Assembly (NCBI RefSeq): GCF_003201565.1
Contig: NZ_QJJP01000008.1
Coordinates: 49,609 to 113,608, forward strand
Length of the DNA stretch: 64,000 nucleotides
Direction: 5' to 3'
Source: Nitrosomonas sp. Nm84
GTDB lineage: Bacteria; Pseudomonadota; Gammaproteobacteria; Burkholderiales; Nitrosomonadaceae
Of the stretch, positions 27,646 through 36,297 are shown one piece after another (positions within the stretch are counted from its first letter, which is position 1; the number at the start of each line of letters is the position of its first letter). The translations under genes were made by a program, and so were the position numbers. Under the pieces are notes generated by a model. The model did not search any database and was not told the origin of the DNA. It saw nothing but the letters and a program-made list of their open reading frames with translations.

Positions 27646-29559
27646 TTATGCAAAATCCACCGTGACATTCTGCCCGACCAGCAATACCGCGTCGTCATGG
27701 GTGTACACATGGTAATAACCGGAGCCGCGACTGCCGCCATCTGTCCAATCACCGTCAAGAACAATCCGGTCTCCGGCATTACCGTTGACTTTTAGAGTAT
27801 TGCTGGTGTCCGACAGGTTAAGCAGATCTACTGCGGTTAAAGTCAGCGTATTGTCGCCCTTGCCATATAAACAGATGGTTTCAATGTCGCTGATTTTATC
27901 TTCAAAATCGGCCAGGTTCATATTCAAGCCACTGCCATCAAGATGCAGCACATCATTGCCCGCGCCACCATCGACAGATGCAAAACCAAGATCGGCTACC
28001 CGGATATTGTCGTCACCCGATTCGCCCTCAAAGATATCCGCCCCACCACGGCCGATAAGGCTGTCATTACCATCGCCGGCTATGAAATGCTCCGCTGCCG
28101 AGATGCCTCTGAGGTTGTCATCCCCTGGCGTGCCTTCAATCACATTGTCACTACCAAAGTTGCTGCGGCCAAATATTACGTAGCTAGTACCGAAGTCGTC
28201 GCCAACTACGTCAGCACCAGGGGCGCCGACAATCAAATCATCAAAGCCATCGTTGTTGATGTCCCCTGCACTACTAACCGATACACCCGCAGAATCAAAC
28301 GCCCCTACTCCATCCAAGCGGAAACCGCTATTGCTGTCGAGGCTGGATAAATCAATTGTAGCGTTAAAATCGTCAGCCTTGCCAAACACCACGTAACTGG
28401 ATCCGGAGTTAGTGCCATGCGGGTCAGCTCCATCAGCGCCGATAAGCAAATCAGCAAAACCATCGCCATTGACATCACCGGCGCTGCTCACCGAATCGGC
28501 TGCCGAGTTGCCCCCATACAGGGTGAAACCGTTGCTACCATCAAGATTGGATAGATCCAGCGTGGCATCAAAACCGGAAGCCTTGCCAAATACCACAAAG
28601 CTGGCATCCGACCTTTGACCGTTTACGGTCGCACGCCCCCCCATAATCAGATCAGCAAAACCATCACCGTCAATGTCTCCTGCGCTGCTGACTGAGCTAA
28701 GCGACAATTCATTCGTCGCCCCATCCAGAAAAAAGCCATTGCTGCCATCGAGACTGGACAGATCCATTGTGGCATCAAAACCGGAAGCCTTGCCAAATAT
28801 CACATAACCGGCTCCAAGAACACCGACAGTCACATCATCAAAACCATCGCCATTGACATCTCCCGCACTGCTAACCGATATACTAGAGGCACCATATGCC
28901 GCTGCCCCATCCAGAGAGAAACCGTTATTGCCATCGAGATTCGACAGATCCAGCGTGGCGCCAAAACCTGCAGCCTTACCAAACACCACATAACTGGATC
29001 CGATTTGAGGATAAGCAGAAAAATCAACGGCACTGACCATCACATCATCAAAACCGTCGCCGTTGATGTCTCCCGCATTGCTGACTTCTCTACCTACTAC
29101 GTCATCTGTCGCCGCCCCTTCCAGGAGAAAGCCATTGCTGCCATCAAGACTGGACAGATCCAGAGTGGCACCGAAACCGGAAGCTTTACCAAACACCACG
29201 TAACTGGCGTTAGCTCCATAAGTGCCGACAATCACATCATCAAAACCATCGCTGTTGACGTCTCCCGCATTACTGACCGATAAACCCGAAAAATCACCTG
29301 CCGGCCCATTCAGAGAGAAACCGCTGCTGCCATCGAGACTTGATAAATTCAGCACGGCATCAAAACCAGCGGCTTTGCCAAACACCACATAGCTGATGTT
29401 AGCTGCAGGAGCACCAATAATCACATCAGCAAAACCATCGCCATTGACGTCTCCCGCATTGCTGACCGATCTGCCCGAATAACCATCTTCTATTGCCCCA
29501 TCCAGGCGAAAACCGTTATTACCATCGAGGCTGGATAAATTAATTGTTGTTATTGCCAT
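27646..29559 (-). CDS. FG-GAP/RTX secreted protein, single seven-repeat propeller (paralogue D)
   Basis: This 637-residue paralogue corresponds to one half of its neighbours: seven FG-GAP repeats (about residues 1-467) followed by one terminal RTX module (468-637) with DGNDSLIGRGGADIFEGESG and the common end YTHDDAVLLVGQNVTVDFA. Its repeats are more diverged in the variable loops (NGFSLDGAAAYGASSISVSS, NGFTLYGGNSAADSVSS). The start is the ATG at 29559, reading MAITTINLSSLDG, with AAGGAG 8 nt upstream; the 17 codons before it are untranslated leader. As the first gene of the tandem set it has its own conserved promoter. It could be the ancestral single-propeller form, or a deletion product. 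Confidence 0.88.
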   Translation of the reverse strand: MAITTINLSSLDGNNGFRLDGAIEDGYSGRSVSNAGDVNGDGFADVIIGAPAANISYVVFGKAAGFDAVLNLSSLDGSSGFSLNGPAGDFSGLSVSNAGDVNSDGFDDVIVGTYGANASYVVFGKASGFGATLDLSSLDGSNGFLLEGAATDDVVGREVSNAGDINGDGFDDVMVSAVDFSAYPQIGSSYVVFGKAAGFGATLDLSNLDGNNGFSLDGAAAYGASSISVSSAGDVNGDGFDDVTVGVLGAGYVIFGKASGFDATMDLSSLDGSNGFFLDGATNELSLSSVSSAGDIDGDGFADLIMGGRATVNGQRSDASFVVFGKASGFDATLDLSNLDGSNGFTLYGGNSAADSVSSAGDVNGDGFADLLIGADGADPHGTNSGSSYVVFGKADDFNATIDLSSLDSNSGFRLDGVGAFDSAGVSVSSAGDINNDGFDDLIVGAPGADVVGDDFGTSYVIFGRSNFGSDNVIEGTPGDDNLRGISAAEHFIAGDGNDSLIGRGGADIFEGESGDDNIRVADLGFASVDGGAGNDVLHLDGSGLNMNLADFEDKISDIETICLYGKGDNTLTLTAVDLLNLSDTSNTLKVNGNAGDRIVLDGDWTDGGSRGSGYYHVYTHDDAVLLVGQNVTVDFA

Positions 29560-29641
29560 GATAAGGACTCCTTCAAAAGGGTTATCAAAGAATTTACTTG
29601 GAAAAAGCACCCACTACATTATTTTACAAAATAGCAAGTAA

Positions 29642-29670
29642 ATACTACGCCGGAAAAATCCTGCCGACAA
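29642..29670 (-). promoter_or_regulatory. Conserved promoter of FG-GAP paralogue D
   Basis: On the minus strand TTGTCG (29670-29665), 17-bp spacer GCAGGATTTTTCCGGCG, then TAGTAT (29647-29642). Sequence flanking this block is diverged from the spacers upstream of A and C, while the block itself is nearly unchanged. That argues for selection rather than recent copying. Confidence 0.62.
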
Positions 29671-29720
29671 TCTCGCAGGTTTTGATATTGATATGAATTT
29701 AGAAAGCCGCTGAGATAACT

Positions 29721-29788
29721 GTCATTTCGAGCACAGCGAGAAATCTACAAATTGATTCCCAAAGATTCCGCGCTACGTTCGGAATTAC
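29721..29788. repeat. REP-like inverted repeat (copy 3)
   Basis: GTCATTTCGAGCACAGCGAG at the left is mirrored imperfectly by CCGCGCTACGTTCGGAATTAC at the right. It lies between the ligase gene stop and the promoter of paralogue D. Confidence 0.6.
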
Positions 29789-29812
29789 AAATACACACTG
29801 TTGAAAGATTCT

Positions 29813-31642
29813 TTAATGTCCTGCATACAATCGATCAATTTCCGCTTGATGTTTTTCCATCACTTTGGTGCGTTTTAACTTCAAGGTCGGTGTCAGCAAA
29901 CCATTTTCAACGCTCCAAGGCTCCTGACTAACTGCAGCGCGGCGTATTTTGGCATAACCGGGAAACTCACTCGTGTGGCGAGTAATTTTTTCCAGCAAAA
30001 TTTCTTCAATCTTTTGCCTGTGCTGATCATTCGCCGGATTGTCATCCACGCCATAATGCGCCACGAATTCTTGCTGTCGCGCGGGATTTAACACGGCTAA
30101 CACGCTCAAGTAGGGGCGCGCTTCACCGATCAGCATCACTTGTTCAAATAGTGGATCGCGCAGTATGGCTGCTTCCATATCTGCCGGGGGTACTTTTTCG
30201 CCGGTGGACAATACGATAATCTCTTTCAATCGCCCGGTGATGGTGACATGTCCTTGTGCATCAATGGATGCAATGTCACCGGAATTTAGCCAGCCTTCCG
30301 GCGAGATCGCTGCTTTGGTAGCTTCAGGATTATTCCAGTAACCCAACATCACATTCGGCCCACGAACCAGCAACGCATCGTTCTCGCCCAGTTTCACTTC
30401 CACGCCGGGAATCGGCAAACCGACACTGGCGGGTACATTATCATCCAGCCGGTTGGCGCAAGCGACCGGGCTGCTTTCCGTCATGCCGTATCCTTGTATG
30501 ATGGGTAATCCCAGGCCGATAAAAATACGCGAAACTTCAGCAGACAATGCAGCGCCACCACTCATCACAAAGCGCAATCGGCCACCCAATTTACCCATTA
30601 CTTTACGCGCCACCAGTCTTTCCAATAGCGGCCATAAAATATGCGATAGTTTCTGATACCCTCTTCTTTGCTGACATTCAAAACGGCTGTAACCGACTTC
30701 TACCGCAAAATTGAATAACCAGCGCGCAAAACCGGAGCCTTCGGCCAGTTTTGCATGGATGCCCGCATATACCCGTTCATAGATGCGCGGCACCGAGATC
30801 AGCAATGTCGGCCGGATTGTCCGCAAATCTTCCTGTAATTGCGGAATCGAGCGCGCATAAGCAATGACGGCACCGCACATCATCGGCGCATAGTACCCGC
30901 AGGTGCGTTCAAAGGTATGTGACAGCGGCAAAAAGGACAACAGCAAATCCTCGGATGAAACCGGCATCGCTTGCAGGCAGGCATAAGCGTTGCTCAGTAT
31001 ATTATGATGACTCAGCATGACCCCTTTGGGACGACCGGATGTACCTGAGGTGTAAACGATGGTAGCCAGACTGTGCGGATCACTGTTGACATGCTTCACG
31101 TCACCGGCATGGTGGGGGGGTAACCAATCCCCGGCCGAGACCACAACATCGTCGCGTAAGTTTATATCGCTCTGTTCAAAAGGTTTCAGCAGAACGACGC
31201 GTTGCAATCCTTCAACCTGATCGCGGATCGCAACAAATTCCTGCCACTGATCCGCATGCTCGAGCAACAGTAACCTAACGCCGGCGTCATCGATAACATA
31301 GGCTGCGTTTTCAACACGATCGTCGGTGTATAAAGGAATGACTATCAGCCCAAGACCTAGCGCTGCCTGTTCGAACGCTATCCATTCAGGGCAATTCCTC
31401 ATCATCACCGCTACCCGGTCGCCAGGAACCAGCGATTCTTTTGCCAGCGCTACTTGCCAACGGGCAACTAGCTGATTCATCTGCTCCCAGGTATAGCTCC
31501 CCCATTCCTCGCAAATTGAATTGTAATAGCGATAGGCCACTTTCTGCGCCGAACGTTGTACACGTTCAGCAAAAAGACCATCCAGTGTTTTTGCCTGCTC
31601 CACCGAAATGATACTGGACATTCTATCTTGCTCGACTTGCAT
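29813..31642 (-). CDS. Long-chain acyl-CoA synthetase (AMP-forming)
   Basis: The 609-residue ANL-superfamily enzyme activates fatty acids to acyl-CoA through an acyl-AMP intermediate. The AMP-binding P-loop is IVYTSGTSGRPKGVMLSHH, the A5 region is QGYGMTESSPVACAN, and the hinge segment is GWLNSGDIASIDAQGHVTITGRLKEI. The C-terminal lysine region ends RTKVMEKHQAEIDRLY. It resembles FadD15-type long-chain ligases, which often localise at the membrane. GGGA lies 6 nt before the ATG. It follows fadE by 66 bp on the same strand, so the pair probably forms a fatty-acid activation and first-oxidation operon. Chain-length preference is not deducible. Confidence 0.92.
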   Translation of the reverse strand: MQVEQDRMSSIISVEQAKTLDGLFAERVQRSAQKVAYRYYNSICEEWGSYTWEQMNQLVARWQVALAKESLVPGDRVAVMMRNCPEWIAFEQAALGLGLIVIPLYTDDRVENAAYVIDDAGVRLLLLEHADQWQEFVAIRDQVEGLQRVVLLKPFEQSDINLRDDVVVSAGDWLPPHHAGDVKHVNSDPHSLATIVYTSGTSGRPKGVMLSHHNILSNAYACLQAMPVSSEDLLLSFLPLSHTFERTCGYYAPMMCGAVIAYARSIPQLQEDLRTIRPTLLISVPRIYERVYAGIHAKLAEGSGFARWLFNFAVEVGYSRFECQQRRGYQKLSHILWPLLERLVARKVMGKLGGRLRFVMSGGAALSAEVSRIFIGLGLPIIQGYGMTESSPVACANRLDDNVPASVGLPIPGVEVKLGENDALLVRGPNVMLGYWNNPEATKAAISPEGWLNSGDIASIDAQGHVTITGRLKEIIVLSTGEKVPPADMEAAILRDPLFEQVMLIGEARPYLSVLAVLNPARQQEFVAHYGVDDNPANDQHRQKIEEILLEKITRHTSEFPGYAKIRRAAVSQEPWSVENGLLTPTLKLKRTKVMEKHQAEIDRLYAGH

Positions 31643-31708
31643 AGATTTCCCTTTTATCTGCAGATCTCAGTCAATAGTTTCCGCTCAAATTCCACTTGGA
31701 TTTTTTGC

Positions 31709-34018
31709 TTACCTACCCAAATCAGGTGAAAAATCATCCACTTTAACCACCCGGCTGCGCAGCTCCTTCATTTTATTCAGCAAATCGGCCTCCGCGGCAG
31801 TAATCACTTTAAGCTGCAACGCTTGTGCGATTTTCTCATCGCCTTTGGCAGTAATTTGTCGTAACTTGGTAGCTTCTCGCAATCTGGCTTCAACCGCGCC
31901 ACAAGCAATCACACATTGCAAGGCTTGCTCCAGATCCGCCATCGGTTCGTGATCTGCAGTGGGCACAAAAATGCCGGCGGTCAGTCGATCACGTACAGTG
32001 CCCGGTTCCATCATGAGTCGGGCCACTTCATGTGCCAGCTCGTCAGTCGGCGGTTTGCAGCGTTTACCGAGTGGAAAAACCAGCGCTTTGAGTAAACACA
32101 CCAATGTCCAATGTGCGGGGAAGTTGGTCAGAAATTCATCAAACGCCTGTTGCAACCGATAAATGGCATCCTGCATCGACCAATGCAGCAGCGGCAAATC
32201 AGTGCTCGGACAGCCATCGTCCTCAAAACGTTTCAGCGTTGCCGAACACAAATACAACATACTCAGTATATCGCCCAATCGGGCGGACAATCTCTCTTTA
32301 CGTTTCAGCGAACCGCCCAGTACCATGAGCCCAATATCGGCAATGCAAGCAAAGCTGGCGGAAAAACGTGATAACTGGCGATAATAAGCTGCCGCTTCCG
32401 GTGCACAGTTTTCCGGCGCATTGTCTTTGATATAGTTGCCCACCAGCGCATACACCAGACTGTTTGCAGTATTACGCAACGTAAATTTCACATGTCCAAC
32501 CAATGCTTCATCAAACGCCAGCGATGCACGATCCGGGTTTTTGTCATGCGTTGCATTGACTTCTTTTAACAAATACGGATGACAACGCATCGCACCCTGA
32601 CCAAAGATGATCATGTTGCGCGTCAGAATATTCGCACCTTCCACGGTGATGCTGACGGGAATCTGCTGATAGGTGCGCCCCAGATAGTTTCGCGGGCCGA
32701 GGCAGATGCCTTTGCCGCCATGAATATCCATCGCATCATTCACTGCCTGACGCCCCCGTTCAGTCAGATGATATTTGACGATCGCTGAAACCACCGAAGG
32801 CTTTTCACCCAAGTCGACAGCGCCCACGGTCATGACGCGTGCGGCATCCATCATGTAAGTATTACCGCCGATACGTGCCAAAGCTTCCTCGACACCTTCG
32901 AAATAACCAATCGGTATCTTGAACTGTACGCGCACACGACTATAAGCGCCGCTGGTGTGTGCCGCTAATTTTGCTGCTCCCACGCTGGTAGCGGGCAACG
33001 AAATGGCACGCCCTGCCGCCAGGCAATTCATCAGCATGCGCCACCCCTGTCCAATGCCCTCTTGCCCGCCAATAATCCACTCCATCGGAATGAATACATC
33101 TTTGCCCGAATTGGGGCCATTCTGAAATGCGCCGTTGAGTGGATAATGGCGCCGCCCGATATTGACGCCCGGCGTATTGGTAGGAATCAATGCCAGGGTG
33201 ATCCCCAGATCCTCTTCCCCGCCGAGCAACCGCTCGGGATCATATAGCTTGAACGCCAGTCCCAGGATGGTTGCAACCGGACCCAGGGTAATATAACGCT
33301 TCTCCCAGGTCACGCGCATGCCCAATACGTCCTGCTGACCGTCATATTCACCACGACAGACGATGCCAGAATCCGGCATCGCGCCAGCATCGGATCCTGC
33401 GTCCGGTGAGGTCAATGCAAAACAAGGCACTTCCAGACCTTTTGCAAGACGCGGCAAATAATATTCTTTCTGTTTCTCAGTGCCATAATGCAAAAGCAAT
33501 TCAGCCGGCCCGAGTGAGTTAGGCACCATCACCGTCACCGCCGCCGTACCACTGCGTGAGCCGATCTTCATCACCGTGCTGGAATGTGCCAAGGCGGAAA
33601 ACCCGTAACCCCCATATTGCTTGGGAATGATCAAACCAAAAAAACCATTATCCTTAATAAACTGCCACACTTCCGGCGGCAAGTCCTTCAACTCATGCGT
33701 AATCTTCCATTCGTCGAGCATGGCACATAATTGTTCTACCGGACCGTCGAGAAAGGCCTGCTCCTCCGCCGTGAGTTGCGGTTTAGGATAGGCCAACATT
33801 TTTTTCCAATCCGGCTTGCCGCTGAACAAATCCCCTTCCCACCACACCGTACCGGCATCCAGTGCTTCCTGCTCCGTCTGTGATATCTGCGGCAGCATTT
33901 TGCGAAAAATCTTCAGTATTTGATTGGAAACCAGATAACGACGAATGATAGGCACTGCCAGAACCAAACCGATAATCGCAACCAAAAACAGGGTGACGTA
34001 AAAGAGAAATAGGAACAT
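31709..34018 (-). CDS. fadE: Acyl-CoA dehydrogenase, FadE type
   Basis: The 769-residue flavoprotein matches the long FadE form rather than the roughly 380-residue classic acyl-CoA dehydrogenases. It begins with a hydrophobic membrane segment (MFLFLFYVTLFLVAIIGLVL). The dehydrogenase core follows (PEVWQFIKDNGFFGLIIPKQ, FALTSPDAGSDAGAMPDSG, GGKGICLGPRNYLGRTYQQ, VEGANILTRNMIIFGQGAMR). A C-terminal DUF1974-like helical region completes it. It would introduce the trans-2 double bond, passing electrons to ETF. Complete beta-oxidation genes are not visible here. The region upstream of its start holds a striking palindrome (34077-34128). Confidence 0.93.
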   Translation of the reverse strand: MFLFLFYVTLFLVAIIGLVLAVPIIRRYLVSNQILKIFRKMLPQISQTEQEALDAGTVWWEGDLFSGKPDWKKMLAYPKPQLTAEEQAFLDGPVEQLCAMLDEWKITHELKDLPPEVWQFIKDNGFFGLIIPKQYGGYGFSALAHSSTVMKIGSRSGTAAVTVMVPNSLGPAELLLHYGTEKQKEYYLPRLAKGLEVPCFALTSPDAGSDAGAMPDSGIVCRGEYDGQQDVLGMRVTWEKRYITLGPVATILGLAFKLYDPERLLGGEEDLGITLALIPTNTPGVNIGRRHYPLNGAFQNGPNSGKDVFIPMEWIIGGQEGIGQGWRMLMNCLAAGRAISLPATSVGAAKLAAHTSGAYSRVRVQFKIPIGYFEGVEEALARIGGNTYMMDAARVMTVGAVDLGEKPSVVSAIVKYHLTERGRQAVNDAMDIHGGKGICLGPRNYLGRTYQQIPVSITVEGANILTRNMIIFGQGAMRCHPYLLKEVNATHDKNPDRASLAFDEALVGHVKFTLRNTANSLVYALVGNYIKDNAPENCAPEAAAYYRQLSRFSASFACIADIGLMVLGGSLKRKERLSARLGDILSMLYLCSATLKRFEDDGCPSTDLPLLHWSMQDAIYRLQQAFDEFLTNFPAHWTLVCLLKALVFPLGKRCKPPTDELAHEVARLMMEPGTVRDRLTAGIFVPTADHEPMADLEQALQCVIACGAVEARLREATKLRQITAKGDEKIAQALQLKVITAAEADLLNKMKELRSRVVKVDDFSPDLGR

Positions 34019-34076
34019 GGTGATTTTCCTCGAAATGAGTTAAGCCCGGCCAAGTTAAGCACAGTCCATAGCAACT

Positions 34077-34128
34077 GCGCAAGCCTTTAATCAGATGTAG
34101 AATTCAACATCTGATTAAAGGCTTGCGC
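34077..34128. repeat. Perfect 22-bp inverted repeat upstream of fadE
   Basis: The left arm 34077-34098 (GCGCAAGCCTTTAATCAGAT, then GT) is exactly complementary to the right arm 34107-34128 around the 8-nt loop AGAATTCA. It lies 59-110 bp before the fadE start. It could be a cruciform or strong hairpin, an operator, or the remnant of an insertion. The rest of the gap 34019-34487 shows nothing I recognise. Confidence 0.85.
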
Positions 34129-34487
34129 TCTCAAATTTACATGAAAATCACTTAAATCCCTATATTAATGCCGAAGTTTGATGATAATACTGTTGTGTAA
34201 TGCATACACTCATTGTCCAATCCCCATCCCATTTCTGGTGCTAACATATGATTTTAATAGTAGCATGACGTATCGAATTATTTTATGGATAGGACGGTAT
34301 CTAAATTGATGGTCGTTAGAAAACGTTTTTTGCCCGGAAGTAGTCAAACGCATACGGACACCCAGCAAAGTGGCGATCATGTCATTGATTGCAATCTAAC
34401 CCCAGTATCGGTAAATGCCGATTTCGCGCATTTGACCAGAAACCTCCTTGTCAGGCGTGTTACCGGACTACCGGCTTCATCTTCTGC

Positions 34488-34633
34488 TGGAAAGCCTTTG
34501 AAAAACGTATTCGAGGTAGCTGATGGAAGGCAAAAACAGGCGAAAAATCGCAGTTTATGCTTAATAAATGAGCATTTTGAGCCTGTTTTTGACACCACAG
34601 CGGCAACGCAGATAGTTTCTCAACGACCTGCTA
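34488..34633 (+). mobile_element. MITE-like dispersed element, copy 1
   Basis: This element of about 146 bp has internal complementary segments (AACAGGCGAAAA and GAGCCTGTTTTT). Its right end, read inverted, is TAGCAGGTCGTTGAGAAAC, and the left end near TTGAAAAACGTATTCGAGG is a degraded match to it. It resembles the copies at 38611 and 46357. It ends only 16 bp before the MFS reading frame. No transposase is encoded. An open frame at 34285-34653 runs across it but looks like chance. Confidence 0.65.
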
Positions 34634-34649
34634 GAACACCGGTGAAAGA

Positions 34650-36260
34650 TTGAACGACTCGGCCAACACGATGACGGCATGGTCTCCGCTCAAAATTCCC
34701 GTTTTTCGTATGCTCTGGGTGGCAACCCTTGCATCAAACATCGGAACCTGGATGCATGATATCGGTGCCAGTTGGTTAATGACCTCGCTATCACCCACAC
34801 CGGTGATGGTAGCACTGGTTCAAACCGCAACCACTTTACCCATTTTTCTATTGGCCATGCCGGCGGGTGCCTTGGCTGACATTGTCGATCGGCGCAGCTA
34901 TCTGATCGTGGTGCAGGTATGGTTGGCGCTGACCGCCGGACTACTGGGGTTTCTGACACTGACCGGCATCACCTCGGCGTGGAGTCTGATCGCTTTGACG
35001 TTCGCGATGGGAATTGGGTCCGCAATGATGATGCCGGCGTGGGCGGCGATAACGCCGGAACTTGTACCACGCGCCGAGTTACAGTCCGCGATTGCATTGA
35101 ACGGGCTCGGGATCAACGTAGCACGTGCGCTTGGTCCGGCGCTGGCCGGGATCATCATATCCTATGCCGGATCAGGTGCGGTGTTCGTTCTGAACGCGCT
35201 GTCGTATCTCCTGGTCATTATCGTTTTGGTGTACTGGCGACGCGAGGCACCGATCAATAGGCTGCCGAGCGAACGCTTCTTTAGCGCGCTACGTACCGGC
35301 TTTCGTTTTGCACACCATGCGCCTGACCTCCAGGCCGCAGTCATGCGAGGGTCGGGATTTTTTCTATTTGCGAGCGCTTCCTGGGCTTTATTGCCAATAT
35401 TGGTCAAGAGCTTGCCAAACAGCGGGCCGCAAACATTCGGTATCTTAGTGGGCTGCATTGGCGCCGGTGCGATCGTCGGTGCTTTGATATTGCCGAAGCT
35501 GCGTGAAAAGATTTCACCCGATAGGTTGGTCGCATTGGCAACCGTAGTGTATGCAAGCACCATGATTGCATTGGCGACATTCAACCAGCTAATCCCCTTA
35601 TGTTTGGCGATGGCTGTGAGTGGTATTGCATGGATCGCTATTTTATCGTCGCTCCAAGTGGCGGCGCAAATGGCGCTCCCTAATTGGGTGCGGTCACGCG
35701 GACTTGCCGTCTTTATGGCGATCTTCATGGGTTCCATGGCACTAGGTAGTCTGGTGTGGGGCAAAGTCGCCGAAATGACCAGTATCTCAGAAGCACTGAC
35801 AATCGCAGCATCTGGCGCAGTGATAGCCATAGCACTCACCTCGCGCTGGCGCATCGGCGGTATCGAAAAAATCGATCTTACCCCCTCGATGCATTGGCCG
35901 GCACCGATGGTGCATGAGGCAGTAACGCATGATCGCGGCCCGGTTCTGATAACGATTCAGTACGAAGTTCGAAGTGACAGCACCGATGAATTCTTAACCA
36001 TGATCCGCGAACTCGGCAAACGCCGTCGCCGGGATGGCGCTTTCGCTTGGGGCATATTTGAACATGCCGAGAAGCCCAATCACTTTATTGAATTCTTCAA
36101 CATCGAATCCTGGCTCGAACACCTGCGCCAGCATGAACGCGTAACCGATGCGGATCGTATCTTGCAGCAAGAACTACGTGCCTTACTCGTTATCAACACT
36201 GAACCCGTGGTCACGCACTACGTCGCGCCCAAAATCCCAACTAAAAAAACCAGAAAATAA
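34650..36260 (+). CDS. MFS exporter with C-terminal ABM-like domain
   Basis: Residues about 15-415 form a 12-helix major facilitator of the MFS_3/EntS-like group: FRMLWVATLASNIGTWMHDI, MPAGALADIVDRRSYL with the A-motif-like DRR, and LVPRAELQSAIALNGLGINV. Residues about 425-525 are soluble and resemble an antibiotic-biosynthesis-monooxygenase (dimeric alpha/beta barrel) domain: VLITIQYEVRSDSTDEFLTM, RRDGAFAWGIFEHAEKPNHF and IEFFNIESWLEHLRQHERV. MFS proteins with this tail occur in many proteobacteria. The substrate is unknown. The start is uncertain: TTG at 34650 follows GGTGA, while ATG at 34671 lacks a Shine-Dalgarno. The MITE-like element just upstream may affect its expression. Confidence 0.85.
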   Translation: MNDSANTMTAWSPLKIPVFRMLWVATLASNIGTWMHDIGASWLMTSLSPTPVMVALVQTATTLPIFLLAMPAGALADIVDRRSYLIVVQVWLALTAGLLGFLTLTGITSAWSLIALTFAMGIGSAMMMPAWAAITPELVPRAELQSAIALNGLGINVARALGPALAGIIISYAGSGAVFVLNALSYLLVIIVLVYWRREAPINRLPSERFFSALRTGFRFAHHAPDLQAAVMRGSGFFLFASASWALLPILVKSLPNSGPQTFGILVGCIGAGAIVGALILPKLREKISPDRLVALATVVYASTMIALATFNQLIPLCLAMAVSGIAWIAILSSLQVAAQMALPNWVRSRGLAVFMAIFMGSMALGSLVWGKVAEMTSISEALTIAASGAVIAIALTSRWRIGGIEKIDLTPSMHWPAPMVHEAVTHDRGPVLITIQYEVRSDSTDEFLTMIRELGKRRRRDGAFAWGIFEHAEKPNHFIEFFNIESWLEHLRQHERVTDADRILQQELRALLVINTEPVVTHYVAPKIPTKKTRK

Positions 36261-36297
36261 AATCGCGCGGTCTCATCAGAACTTCATTATTTGAGTG

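Noticed and set aside
15013..29559. Regularly spaced near-identical DNA that could be mistaken for a CRISPR array or satellite
   Set aside because: The period of roughly 180-210 bp encodes in-frame FG-GAP repeats; there are no short direct repeats with unique spacers and no cas genes.
29560..29610. 17-codon upstream extension of FG-GAP paralogue D
   Set aside because: It contains the Shine-Dalgarno of the real start at 29559; paralogues begin at the equivalent MAI.
34285..34653. Open frame of 122 codons upstream of the MFS gene
   Set aside because: It crosses the MITE-like element, lacks a convincing ribosome-binding site and resembles no protein family I know.
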